Of a stretch of DNA of 16,072 nucleotides, positions 1-7,220 are shown one piece after another (positions within the stretch are counted from its first letter, which is position 1; the number at the start of each line of letters is the position of its first letter). A program made the translations under genes and the position numbers. Source of the stretch: an uncultured Bacteroidota bacterium (GTDB lineage: Bacteria > Bacteroidota > Rhodothermia > Rhodothermales > UBA10348). The stretch spans positions 1 through 16,072 of the forward strand of contig CALBJU010000180.1 of NCBI GenBank assembly GCA_937893205.1. The letters run 5' to 3'. The notes under the pieces are model-generated. The model saw nothing but the letters and a program-made list of their open reading frames with translations. It did no database searches and was not told the origin of the DNA.

Positions 1-836
1 GTTATTGTATTGGTTTTTGCATCGATGTGGGAGACATAAATGGGTTCTCCCGTAGCCAGTCCAAGATGATGTCGCTGCCCGATTGTGTAAAACGGGTACC
101 CTTCGTGCTGTCCAACCTTGGTGCCGTCTGAGAGCACATAATCGCCCTTCCCCACGCGTTCATCCATGTCAGGAACACGATCACGCAAGAATCGGCGATA
201 GTTATTGTCAGGAACGAAACAGATCTCGTACGAATCTGGCTTGTTTGCGACTTCATCCAGCCCGAAATCCGCCGCCATTTTTCGAATCTCAGGCTTCGTC
301 AAATCACCAAGAGGAAAAATTGTGCGGGAAAGATTCTCCTGAGAAACACCCCACAGTGCGTAACTCTGGTCTTTATTGTGATCCAGCCCTTTCATGAGAA
401 CGAATCGCTGGCTCTCCTCATCCTTTCGCAATCGCGCGTAGTGACCCGTGGCAATAAACTCGCAGCCGAGCGAGTTTGCGCGGCGCATCAGGGATTCCCA
501 CTTGATATGAGTATTGCACAGGACGCAGGGATTCGGCGTACGTCCAGCCATGTACTCATCGGTGAAACGATCGATGACCCAATCACCGAACTCCTGGCGG
601 ATATCCACGATAAAATGGGTGAAATCGTATTTGATTCCGATGGCCCGGGCGTCATTCATCGACTCCAGGGTGCAGCATCCAATTTCTTTTCCTGTTCTTC
701 CCCCGCTTCGAGTGTAATCCCAGGTTTTCATGGTGATGCCTACGACCTCGTACCCCTGCTCCTTCAAGAGAACAGCGGCCACGGAGGAGTCCACTCCACC
801 GCTCATCGCAACGAGCACCTTTCCGTTTCTACTCAT
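1..836 (-). CDS. mnmA: tRNA-specific 2-thiouridylase MnmA (3' end cut by window edge)
   Basis: MnmA activates the tRNA wobble uridine with ATP and transfers sulfur to C2, giving the s2U34 part of (c)mnm5s2U in the cytoplasm. The 278 visible residues start with a PP-loop ATPase motif SGGVDSS (residues 12-18). They carry the catalytic cysteine pair in TPNPCVLCN (Cys107) and SYEICF (Cys206), the GHYAR segment at about 131-135, and the start of the central domain (YTIGQRHHLGL near 250-260). The family is about 360 residues long, so roughly 80 C-terminal residues lie off the left edge. A CCTLESMNDAR segment (54-64) resembles Bacteroidota versions (recollection). The ATG at 836 overlaps the stop of the upstream regulator gene as ATGA, so the two are probably co-transcribed and translationally coupled. 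Identity is near certain. Confidence 0.96.
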   Translation of the reverse strand, partial: MSRNGKVLVAMSGGVDSSVAAVLLKEQGYEVVGITMKTWDYTRSGGRTGKEIGCCTLESMNDARAIGIKYDFTHFIVDIRQEFGDWVIDRFTDEYMAGRTPNPCVLCNTHIKWESLMRRANSLGCEFIATGHYARLRKDEESQRFVLMKGLDHNKDQSYALWGVSQENLSRTIFPLGDLTKPEIRKMAADFGLDEVANKPDSYEICFVPDNNYRRFLRDRVPDMDERVGKGDYVLSDGTKVGQHEGYPFYTIGQRHHLGLATGEPIYVSHIDAKTNTI

Positions 837-1480
837 TCTTCGTTCACATTTCCCTCTGGGAGCCCCATGGTCCCCACGTGTTCGTAACACTCCGCAATTA
901 CAATCTGTACTTCGTTAAGAAACGTGTTCAACTTTCGAAACATCTTTTGGTTGGCCTCGGGCCTGCGACGAGCAGCTTCCGGCAACACGACGGCGGATTC
1001 CAGGATGTGATCCCGGAAAAAGTTGGTAGCTCGAAGGGCTTCCTGAAGCGATATACCACTCATGACAATGCTTTTGGCGTAGATCCGGGCAACAACGCGA
1101 GCCTCCTCCAGAATTTCGTGCTCCTCTCCGTTGTCCGTTGCCACGTATTGCATCAACAAGCCCATCAATCGACGCCCGAGAAGTCTCTTTTCTTCTTTAT
1201 CGCGCTCTTCGATGCCATCGATCCAGCCCGCATGAAGGTCCTGCAGGTCCTCTCGGGTACTGGTCAAGGCTCGCTTGCTCAACTGGACGCTGAATGCTTC
1301 GGATTCCGAGGCATTTGGTGATTCCGTTATGCGAGAGATTTCTGCAGAAGAAAATCTTCGATGCCCACCGGGTGTCCGGACCGCTTCAATTTTTCCGCTC
1401 ACTGCCCATCGCCTAAGGGTTACTGGATGGACCCCCAATTTCTGGGCAGCCACTTTCAGCGAAAAATACTCGTCTGACAT
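833..1480 (-). CDS. MerR-type helix-turn-helix regulator with an all-helical C-terminal domain
   Basis: This is a 215-residue predicted transcription factor. Residues 5-55 are a MerR/excisionase-type winged helix: YFSLKVAAQKLGVHPVTLRRW is followed by a wing with TPGGHRRF. Residues about 85-205 are predicted to be entirely helical (LLGRRLMGLLMQYVA, then EEARVVARIYAKSI, SLQEALRATNFFRDHIL and FLNEVQIVIAECYEHV). They contain no cysteine cluster, no B12-binding DxHxxG motif and no typical MerR dimerisation coiled coil. The layout recalls RsbR-type N-terminal sensor helices, but this is only an impression. The gene is divergent from the haem receptor gene and overlaps the mnmA start by 4 bases. Regulation of the divergent gene, of itself or of mnmA is inferred from position; the ligand is unknown. 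Confidence 0.85.
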   Translation of the reverse strand: MSDEYFSLKVAAQKLGVHPVTLRRWAVSGKIEAVRTPGGHRRFSSAEISRITESPNASESEAFSVQLSKRALTSTREDLQDLHAGWIDGIEERDKEEKRLLGRRLMGLLMQYVATDNGEEHEILEEARVVARIYAKSIVMSGISLQEALRATNFFRDHILESAVVLPEAARRRPEANQKMFRKLNTFLNEVQIVIAECYEHVGTMGLPEGNVNEE

Positions 1481-1597
1481 CTAAAATTACACTATTATTG
1501 TGCAATTACTATCAATTATATACATGAGCATCGTATAAATGACCCGTATTGTATAGATTTGATAGTATTCCAACTGTTTTTTCGGTTCACTTCACGT
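1481..1597. promoter_or_regulatory. Divergent promoter/operator region with TGATAGT repeats
   Basis: This is a strongly AT-rich 117-base gap between the divergent regulator and TonB-receptor genes, in an otherwise G+C-richer window. The heptamer TGATAGT occurs three times: at 1508-1514 on the minus strand, at 1560-1566 on plus, and at 1599-1605 on plus, overlapping the chosen receptor start. ATTGT followed by a purine recurs at 1497-1502, 1548-1553 and 1610-1615 (ATTGTG, ATTGTA, ATTGTA). TATA-like elements suitable for -10 boxes lie at 1517-1522, 1534-1539 and 1552-1555. Several alternative promoters fit, so no single -35/-10 pair is claimed. A binding site for the adjacent MerR-type regulator is an inference. 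Confidence 0.5.
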
Positions 1598-3739
1598 ATG
1601 ATAGTCAATATTGTACCTCTTCTGGGTACCCGTGCTAAGGTTTTGACCCAATTCTCACGGTCCACACTGCTAAGTTTGCTCATATTTTTCGGAGCATCTC
1701 AAGTATGGGCGCAAAAAAATGGGAGTGCGCCTCCTCCTGATTCAATGTGGACCGTGGAGCTGCCTTTGATGGTCGTTACGGCAACGCGAACCGCGATATC
1801 TCTCCGTGATGTTCCGGTACCCACGAAGGTGCTTCTTTCCAAGGAAATAAAGAAACGCGGGGTGTTACGTCTCTCTGATCTTCTCGCGGAAGAGCCAGGA
1901 ATGCTGCAGGTCCACTATTTCGGTGCAGGAATTCAATTGCAGGGATTTGATTCCGAATACACACTAATTCTGATTGATGGGCAGCCCGTAATAGGAAGAA
2001 ATGGAGGTACCCTCGATCTAGAACGCTTTGCGGTATCGGACATCGAAAGCGTCGAAATCGTCCAGGGACCCTCGTCTTCCCTCTACGGGAGTGAGGCGTT
2101 GGCGGGCGTTATCAACCTTCGAACCCGAAAAGCCTCGCATCCGTTTTCTGCGTCAGCGGCGTACCGAATGCAGACGAATGGAACCCGTAATTCCACCCTT
2201 TCTGCTGAGAGCAGGGGCTCATGGTTCGGGTCACGAATCAGCTATGATCGCTACAGCTCCGATGGCTTTGATCTGTCTCCGGAGGTACTCGGGTTGACCG
2301 GTCCAGGATTTGTCACTCACACCTCATCGGCCAAATTTGATGCGAAGCTGAATGACCGATTTTCTGTTGTACTTGGCGCGAGACTGGCCATACAGGATCA
2401 GTCCAATAAAATCGGGTTCGATCGATCGGGAGCTCAGCTCTCCTTCGACGAGACTCTGAATCAAAGTGATTGGAGTGTCACCCCGGAGTTGGCCTGGAAA
2501 CTGACGAGTCGAAATAAATTAACGCTCGTCGGTCACGTCACCTCTTTCGACACCCGCCGGGTATTGAGTGACGAAGAGGGACGTTCGACCGATAGGTTCG
2601 AACAGAATTACCGCAAAATAGAAGTACAGAATGATCTGATTCTGGGATCCGGCCTGATTCTGAACACCGGAGGTGGAATAATTTACGAGGACGTCAGGGC
2701 TGATCGAATATCGGGCGAAAAGCGTGCAAATAGGACCTTTTATGCTTTCTCTCAACAGCAGTGGTTCCCGATCGACCTCCTACAGATAACCACCAGCGCG
2801 CGTCTTGATCGGCACACCGACTATGGTACTCGATTCAGTCCCAGGGGCGCGATCATGTTCAAGGCACCGGGTAGCCTCCGAGTTCGCGCATCCGTCGGGT
2901 CAGGTTTTAAAGCTCCCAGCTTTCAACAGCTCTACCTGGATTTCACGAATGCAGTGGCTGGATATACCGTGATCGGGGCCGCGGATGCCGGCACAGCCCT
3001 GCAGGAGTTGGATGAGATCGGGCAAATTCAAACTTTCCTTACTGATCCGAACGCCTTCGCCGAAATCCGCCCGGAGTCCTCTGTGGCATACAATCTGAGC
3101 ACTGACTTCGACCTGACCCCTATCGTTCATATCCACGTTGCCCTGTTTCGGAATAATGTCAAAGACCTGATCGAAACGATTCCTGTGGCCTCGAAGCCCA
3201 ATGGCCAGAGTGTTTTTTCCTACATCAATTTGAGTCGGATTTACACGCAAGGTCTGACGAGCGAAATCCGTGTTCGCTCAGGACGGTCGCTCAGCTTCGC
3301 TATTGGATATCAGTATCTGGATGCCAGAGACCGGGATGTTCTCGAGAAAATCGAGGCTGGACAGGTGTTCGGGCGTCGAAATGGCCGCGATTTCCGACTG
3401 ACACGCTCAGACTATGGAGGATTGTACAATCGTTCCCGACATAGCGGGACCCTCCAGATCGCCTATGAGCACGAGCGCTCACGAACCAGTGTTCGCATCA
3501 GGGGAACGTATCGATCCCGATATGGCTACAGCGATCGGAATGGAAATCTGATCCTGGACGCTTCCAACGAATACGTCAGCGGATATACCATCTGGAACGC
3601 CACCGTGTCTCGAACGATGAGACCCCGAATGATTTTTCGAGGTGGTATCAACAACATTTTCGCATACACGAATCTGGAATTCGTGCCCTCATTTTCTGGA
3701 AGACAGGTATTTGCGAGCCTGTCTTACTCAATTCACTAG
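1598..3739 (+). CDS. TonB-dependent outer-membrane receptor, HmuR/haem-type
   Basis: This is an outer-membrane beta-barrel transporter that would import haem, energised by TonB-ExbBD from the inner membrane. The ATG at 1598 gives 713 residues, beginning with a signal peptide ending at QVWA-Q. The frame remains open upstream to a TTG at 1559, and a TTG at 1643 would give a shorter, more typical signal peptide, so the start is uncertain. A TonB-box-like MVVTATR is followed by the plug domain (LSDLLAEEPG, LILIDGQPVIGR, ESVEIVQGPSSSLYGSEALAGVINL). The barrel contains GFKAPSFQQLYLDF, a match to the FRAP box of haem receptors, and then IRPESSVAYNL in the position of the NPNL-like box. The C-terminus ends in an aromatic-alternating strand, as expected for barrel proteins. 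The HmuY-like gene starts 26 bases downstream, which strongly supports haem as substrate. Confidence 0.9.
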   Translation: MIVNIVPLLGTRAKVLTQFSRSTLLSLLIFFGASQVWAQKNGSAPPPDSMWTVELPLMVVTATRTAISLRDVPVPTKVLLSKEIKKRGVLRLSDLLAEEPGMLQVHYFGAGIQLQGFDSEYTLILIDGQPVIGRNGGTLDLERFAVSDIESVEIVQGPSSSLYGSEALAGVINLRTRKASHPFSASAAYRMQTNGTRNSTLSAESRGSWFGSRISYDRYSSDGFDLSPEVLGLTGPGFVTHTSSAKFDAKLNDRFSVVLGARLAIQDQSNKIGFDRSGAQLSFDETLNQSDWSVTPELAWKLTSRNKLTLVGHVTSFDTRRVLSDEEGRSTDRFEQNYRKIEVQNDLILGSGLILNTGGGIIYEDVRADRISGEKRANRTFYAFSQQQWFPIDLLQITTSARLDRHTDYGTRFSPRGAIMFKAPGSLRVRASVGSGFKAPSFQQLYLDFTNAVAGYTVIGAADAGTALQELDEIGQIQTFLTDPNAFAEIRPESSVAYNLSTDFDLTPIVHIHVALFRNNVKDLIETIPVASKPNGQSVFSYINLSRIYTQGLTSEIRVRSGRSLSFAIGYQYLDARDRDVLEKIEAGQVFGRRNGRDFRLTRSDYGGLYNRSRHSGTLQIAYEHERSRTSVRIRGTYRSRYGYSDRNGNLILDASNEYVSGYTIWNATVSRTMRPRMIFRGGINNIFAYTNLEFVPSFSGRQVFASLSYSIH

Positions 3740-3765
3740 CCCAATTGGGATAATCACCTTCGATC

Positions 3766-4392
3766 ATGTTAAAACTTTCTTTCAGAGCTCTTTTCTTTCT
3801 CACACTTTCTGCATCTATCGCGGCATGTGACAGCTCGTCTATCTCGGATCCAGACGAAGACTTTGTGGCCGAACGGGTTCTTGAGCTTCCTGCTGACCCC
3901 ATAACAGGATTTGCGCCGGACGGACGTCCGATCGCCGCCGGAGTCTTTACCTATTTCAGTCTTGCGAACAACGCGATAGTGGCTAACGCGGACTCGGCGA
4001 CAACCGCTTGGGATATTGCGTTCAAAGGCACCACCATCATCGTGAACGGCGGCATCAGCGGCCCTGGCAACGGTGCGGCGCAGGTGCTTTCGGGACTGTT
4101 CTCGGAAGTCATGATGGCTCCCGAAACAGGATGGAATCAGGACGGCTCCGATGGAAATGCCATTCCAACGGGATCCGGCAACGGATGGTACAACTATGAA
4201 CCAACCACGAACGCAATCACACCAATTCCTGGGCGCGTTGTGCTCATCAGAACTGCAGATGGTCGCTATGCAAAAATCAGCATGGTGAACTACTACAGAG
4301 GCCTTCCTGAAGTACCCGATCCTCAGTCAGAGTCCAGATACATCACGTTCGATTTTGTTTTCCAGCCAGATGGCAGCCGTTCGTTTGAATAG
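3766..4392 (+). CDS. hmuY: HmuY-family haem-binding lipoprotein
   Basis: HmuY proteins are surface-exposed or secreted lipoproteins that capture haem, often from host or environmental haemoproteins, and hand it to the TonB receptor HmuR. This 208-residue protein has a lipoprotein signal peptide with lipobox SIAAC (Cys21). Family hallmarks follow: VFTYFSLAN, an SATTAWDIAFKGTTIIVNGG segment, a glycine-rich SGPGNGAAQVL stretch, a GWYNYEP segment before PGRVVLIRT, and the DGRYAKISMVNYY block near the C-terminus. The length is typical. The gene follows the receptor by 26 bases on the same strand, the HmuR-HmuY pairing reversed relative to Porphyromonas gingivalis gene order (established knowledge). 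Haem ligands differ among HmuY homologues and are not assigned here. Confidence 0.88.
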   Translation: MLKLSFRALFFLTLSASIAACDSSSISDPDEDFVAERVLELPADPITGFAPDGRPIAAGVFTYFSLANNAIVANADSATTAWDIAFKGTTIIVNGGISGPGNGAAQVLSGLFSEVMMAPETGWNQDGSDGNAIPTGSGNGWYNYEPTTNAITPIPGRVVLIRTADGRYAKISMVNYYRGLPEVPDPQSESRYITFDFVFQPDGSRSFE

Positions 4393-4450
4393 ACCTGCGA
4401 GCGAGTTGTACATCGACCTATCCATCGGCCATTGAAGCCCTCCGATTGAC

Positions 4451-5164
4451 ATGACCACCTTCGTCCACTACATCCCGATCGCGACGAGCTTCGTGGCTGC
4501 GGCATTCACGTTCGTACTGTTCAAACACTGGCGTTCGAAACCCAGCTCGTTGTATTTGATGTGGTGGATGATCGGCGCGGCGATGTTTGGAGCCGGGACG
4601 GTGACAGAGAGCATCACCACGTTGTTTGGCTGGAATCTGGTAACCTTCAAAGCTTGGTATATCACCGGCGCGCTGCTTGGCGGCGCGCCGCTCGCGCAGG
4701 GTACGGTGTACCTGATGATGGCTGACAAAACGGCTCACCGCATGACCGCAGTTCTACTGACGGTCATTGTCATTGCCTCAGTTTGCGTTACGCTCTCGCC
4801 GGTCAATTATGAGTTGGTCGAAACACACCGTCTCTCGGGAAGTGTCCTTGTGTGGACGTGGGTTCGTCTGTTCTCTCCGTTCATCAACATCTACGCCTTC
4901 ATCTTTCTCGCGGGTGGTGCAGCCTGGTCTGCCTGGAAATACGCGAGGAAAGCTGATTCTGATAAAGCGTATATGTGGGGCAATATTCTGATCGCGGTGG
5001 GTGCGCTGCTTCCCGGTATCGGTGGTACCTCAGCCCGAGCAGGCTATGTAGAGGTTCTGTATGTGACCGAATTTCTGGGCCTGCTGCTGATTTGGGGCGG
5101 GTATCGAATCATGACGAGGCGGCGAGTTTCGTCCATCCATGCGAAACAGCGGGTTCCCAGCTGA
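4451..5164 (+). CDS. Seven-helix integral membrane protein of unknown function
   Basis: This 237-residue, very hydrophobic protein has about seven predicted transmembrane segments, near residues 5-25, 36-58, 67-88, 97-118, 135-160, 172-192 and 202-220. It ends in a basic tail (RIMTRRRVSSIHAKQR). There is no cleavable signal peptide. Noticeable blocks are MWWMIGAAMFGAGTVTE in helix 2, FKAWYITGALLGG and AQGTVYLM in helix 3, and GIGGTSARAG before the last helix. They resemble conserved uncharacterised membrane proteins seen in several phyla, from memory. No catalytic or haem-binding motif is evident. It lies 58 bases after the HmuY-like gene on the same strand, so it could belong to the haem operon, for example as a sensor or inner-membrane factor. 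That is inference only. Confidence 0.75.
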   Translation: MTTFVHYIPIATSFVAAAFTFVLFKHWRSKPSSLYLMWWMIGAAMFGAGTVTESITTLFGWNLVTFKAWYITGALLGGAPLAQGTVYLMMADKTAHRMTAVLLTVIVIASVCVTLSPVNYELVETHRLSGSVLVWTWVRLFSPFINIYAFIFLAGGAAWSAWKYARKADSDKAYMWGNILIAVGALLPGIGGTSARAGYVEVLYVTEFLGLLLIWGGYRIMTRRRVSSIHAKQRVPS

Positions 5165-5244
5165 AAATGTGACATTTCCGAACGTAGGTAAACGGCAGTA
5201 CTTTGCTTCAGCAATTGAACTGATCGACTTCCCTACGGACCTGT

Positions 5245-5682
5245 ATGCGCATTCTCGTCGTCAATGGACCAAACCTCAATCTTTTGGGCAAGCGTGAACC
5301 CGATCTCTACGGGACTGCGACGCTCGAAGACCTGCAGTTTGGCCTGGTGAGTTCGTTCGAAGACGTAACATTTACCTTTTATCAGAGCAATCACGAAGGC
5401 GAATTGATAGATGCCCTTCAGAAAGCGAGCGCGGACGGCATCGTACTGAATGGTGCGGGGTTCACACATACATCCGTGGCTTTGCGCGACGCCATCGCCT
5501 CAATCGACACACCGGTAGTCGAGGTGCACATATCGAATATCGCTGCCCGTGAAGAATTCAGACACCGCTCAATCACCGCTGCAGTGTGTGTGGGTTCGAT
5601 AGCCGGACTCGGCGTCAAAGGCTATCATCTGGCCGTAGAGTATTTTCTTTCGCGGGCAAATCGATCCGATTCATCTGAATGA
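5245..5682 (+). CDS. aroQ: Type II 3-dehydroquinate dehydratase AroQ
   Basis: AroQ carries out the trans-dehydration of 3-dehydroquinate to 3-dehydroshikimate, the third step of the shikimate pathway, in the cytoplasm as a dodecamer. The 145-residue length is typical. Signature motifs are in order: NGPNLNLLGKREPDLYG (residues 8-24, with the active-site Arg and catalytic Tyr), SNHEGELID (48-56), NGAGFTHTSVALRDAI (substrate-binding Asn with the HTS loop), EVHISN (catalytic His) and EFRHRS (substrate-binding Arg). NGAG replaces the commoner NPGA, but the Asn is kept. The ATG at 5245 is fixed by the motif close to the N-terminus. The stop overlaps the next gene's start as ATGA, implying translational coupling. 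No clear Shine-Dalgarno sequence precedes it. Confidence 0.96.
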   Translation: MRILVVNGPNLNLLGKREPDLYGTATLEDLQFGLVSSFEDVTFTFYQSNHEGELIDALQKASADGIVLNGAGFTHTSVALRDAIASIDTPVVEVHISNIAAREEFRHRSITAAVCVGSIAGLGVKGYHLAVEYFLSRANRSDSSE

Positions 5683-7220
5683 GCGCCCAGGCCCGCATCA
5701 AGCGCCTCGCCTCGGAAACCGCCGTCTATGGCGTGTCTTCCATCGTCGGTCGCCTCATCAATTTCCTGCTGTTTCCACTTTATTCGCAGGTCTTCGCACC
5801 GGACGTCTACGAGCCCATCATCGTCCTGTATGCTGCGTTCATCTTTCTGAACATCCTGTATCAACACGGGATGGAGTCGTCTTACCTCAAGTTTGCAACC
5901 GATCGGGATGAGCTGCAGGGAAGAAGTAAGGCCTTTTCAACGGCGCTGATTTCGGTGGTGATTCTGTCGATCCTGTTGTCTGTAGTGGTCTGGTTTGCGC
6001 GGGGGAGTGTTGGAAGCATCGTTGGGCTGAGTCCTGACTATCAGCACCTGTTTTCATTCGCGGCACTCATCATGCTCTTGGACGCCGTGGCGGTAGTGCC
6101 GTTTGCCGACCTCCGACTCCGAAACCGACCCTGGCTTTTCGCCGGTATCCGGGTTGCGAATATCGTGGTCAACGTGACTCTCAACATCGTTTTAATTTTT
6201 GTTTTTGAACTGGGAATCGAAGCCATCTTGATCGCGAATGTGATTGCCTCGGCCACGAGCGTCGTGCTACTCGTTCCTGTTTCCTGGCCGCGTTTTTCTT
6301 CGTTCGATCCCGGACTCTGGAAGAAGATGATCCGTTTCGGAATGCCATTCGTGCCTGGTGGCCTCGGATATGCGATCACAGAGCGCGTGAACATTTTTTT
6401 CCTCGAAAGAATGGATCCGGAAACCGTTCAACGCCTCTATGGACTGGATGCGGCGACTCATCCGGAACTGCACGAGCGAGCGCTCAGTCAGGGAATGGAT
6501 GTCTACACTCAGCATATCGTAGGCACGTACGGTGGTATGATTAAGCTGGCCGTCCTGATGGCTCTTTTCGTTCAGATGTTCCGATATGCCTGGCAGCCGT
6601 TTTTTCTTCAGAGGCAGCATGACACAGACGCTCCTGAGCTGTACAGCAAGGTTTTTGGCGTTCTGACACTCGTTCTTCTGAGCGCCTTCCTGGGGATTGC
6701 GTTCCTGGCAGACGATCTCGTCGGCATTCCCCTGCCCGGTGGCCGCACGCTGATTGCCTCGGGCTACTGGATGGGTCTGAGCATTATTCCAATTGCTCTT
6801 GTCGGCTATGTGTTTCAGGGCTGGTACTATCATTTTTCGGCCGGTGCCTATCTGCGCGATCGGTCGCGGTATTTCCTTCATGCGACGCTGGTAGGCAGCG
6901 CGGTCGCCATTTTATTGAATGCGTTCCTGGTGCCCGATTACGGGATGTGGGCAGCTGCGCTCGCTACCTCAGCGGCCTACACCGCAATGGCCCTCACCCT
7001 CTTGTTCTTGATTCGCCGACACTATCCAATCGACTATCGGTGGAACCGTATCATTCCAGCTTGTGTGACCACTGCCGTTTTCTTTTTTACCTGGTACTAT
7101 TTCGGGCAGCTTCAGACCTGGTGGATCGAACTGCTGATGGTTTCTGCTTTCGCGTTACTGGCCGCGAAGATTCTCAAGATTCCCATCCTCCGGTCGATCG
7201 CCTCCCTCCTTGGTCGCTGA
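5679..7220 (+). CDS. Polysaccharide/oligosaccharide flippase, MATE-like (Wzx family)
   Basis: This is a 513-residue polytopic inner-membrane protein with about 12-14 predicted transmembrane helices, of the MOP/PST flippase superfamily that flips lipid-linked sugars for surface polysaccharide assembly. The N-terminus (ASETAVYGVSSIVGRLINFLLFPLYSQVF) has the usual Wzx pattern of a helix interrupted by glycine, then polar residues. The segment MIRFGMPFVPGGLGYAI (about 215-231) is the start of the second half-repeat. MALFVQMFRYAWQPFF (about 287-302) is strongly reminiscent of Bacteroidota family members. A hydrophilic insert near 240-275 separates two helices. It is coupled to aroQ by an ATGA overlap. 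No glycosyltransferase lies nearby, so the substrate is unknown; this is not a conventional polysaccharide cluster. Its 3' end is overlapped antisense by a decayed reading frame. Confidence 0.85.
   Translation: MSAQARIKRLASETAVYGVSSIVGRLINFLLFPLYSQVFAPDVYEPIIVLYAAFIFLNILYQHGMESSYLKFATDRDELQGRSKAFSTALISVVILSILLSVVVWFARGSVGSIVGLSPDYQHLFSFAALIMLLDAVAVVPFADLRLRNRPWLFAGIRVANIVVNVTLNIVLIFVFELGIEAILIANVIASATSVVLLVPVSWPRFSSFDPGLWKKMIRFGMPFVPGGLGYAITERVNIFFLERMDPETVQRLYGLDAATHPELHERALSQGMDVYTQHIVGTYGGMIKLAVLMALFVQMFRYAWQPFFLQRQHDTDAPELYSKVFGVLTLVLLSAFLGIAFLADDLVGIPLPGGRTLIASGYWMGLSIIPIALVGYVFQGWYYHFSAGAYLRDRSRYFLHATLVGSAVAILLNAFLVPDYGMWAAALATSAAYTAMALTLLFLIRRHYPIDYRWNRIIPACVTTAVFFFTWYYFGQLQTWWIELLMVSAFALLAAKILKIPILRSIASLLGR

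Noticed and set aside
1481..1597. Light/B12 (CarH-type) operator for the MerR-type regulator
   Set aside because: The regulator has no cobalamin-binding motif, and the repeats do not match the direct-repeat arrangement I know for CarH sites.
5165..5177. Perfect inverted repeat AAATGT-G-ACATTT just after the 7-TM gene stop
   Set aside because: It is a 6-bp AT-rich palindrome with one spacer base and no T-run, too short for a terminator. It could be an operator, but there is no supporting context.
6267..6881. 204-codon minus-strand frame opposite the flippase gene
   Set aside because: A hydrophilic antisense shadow of transmembrane codons, with no recognisable motif.
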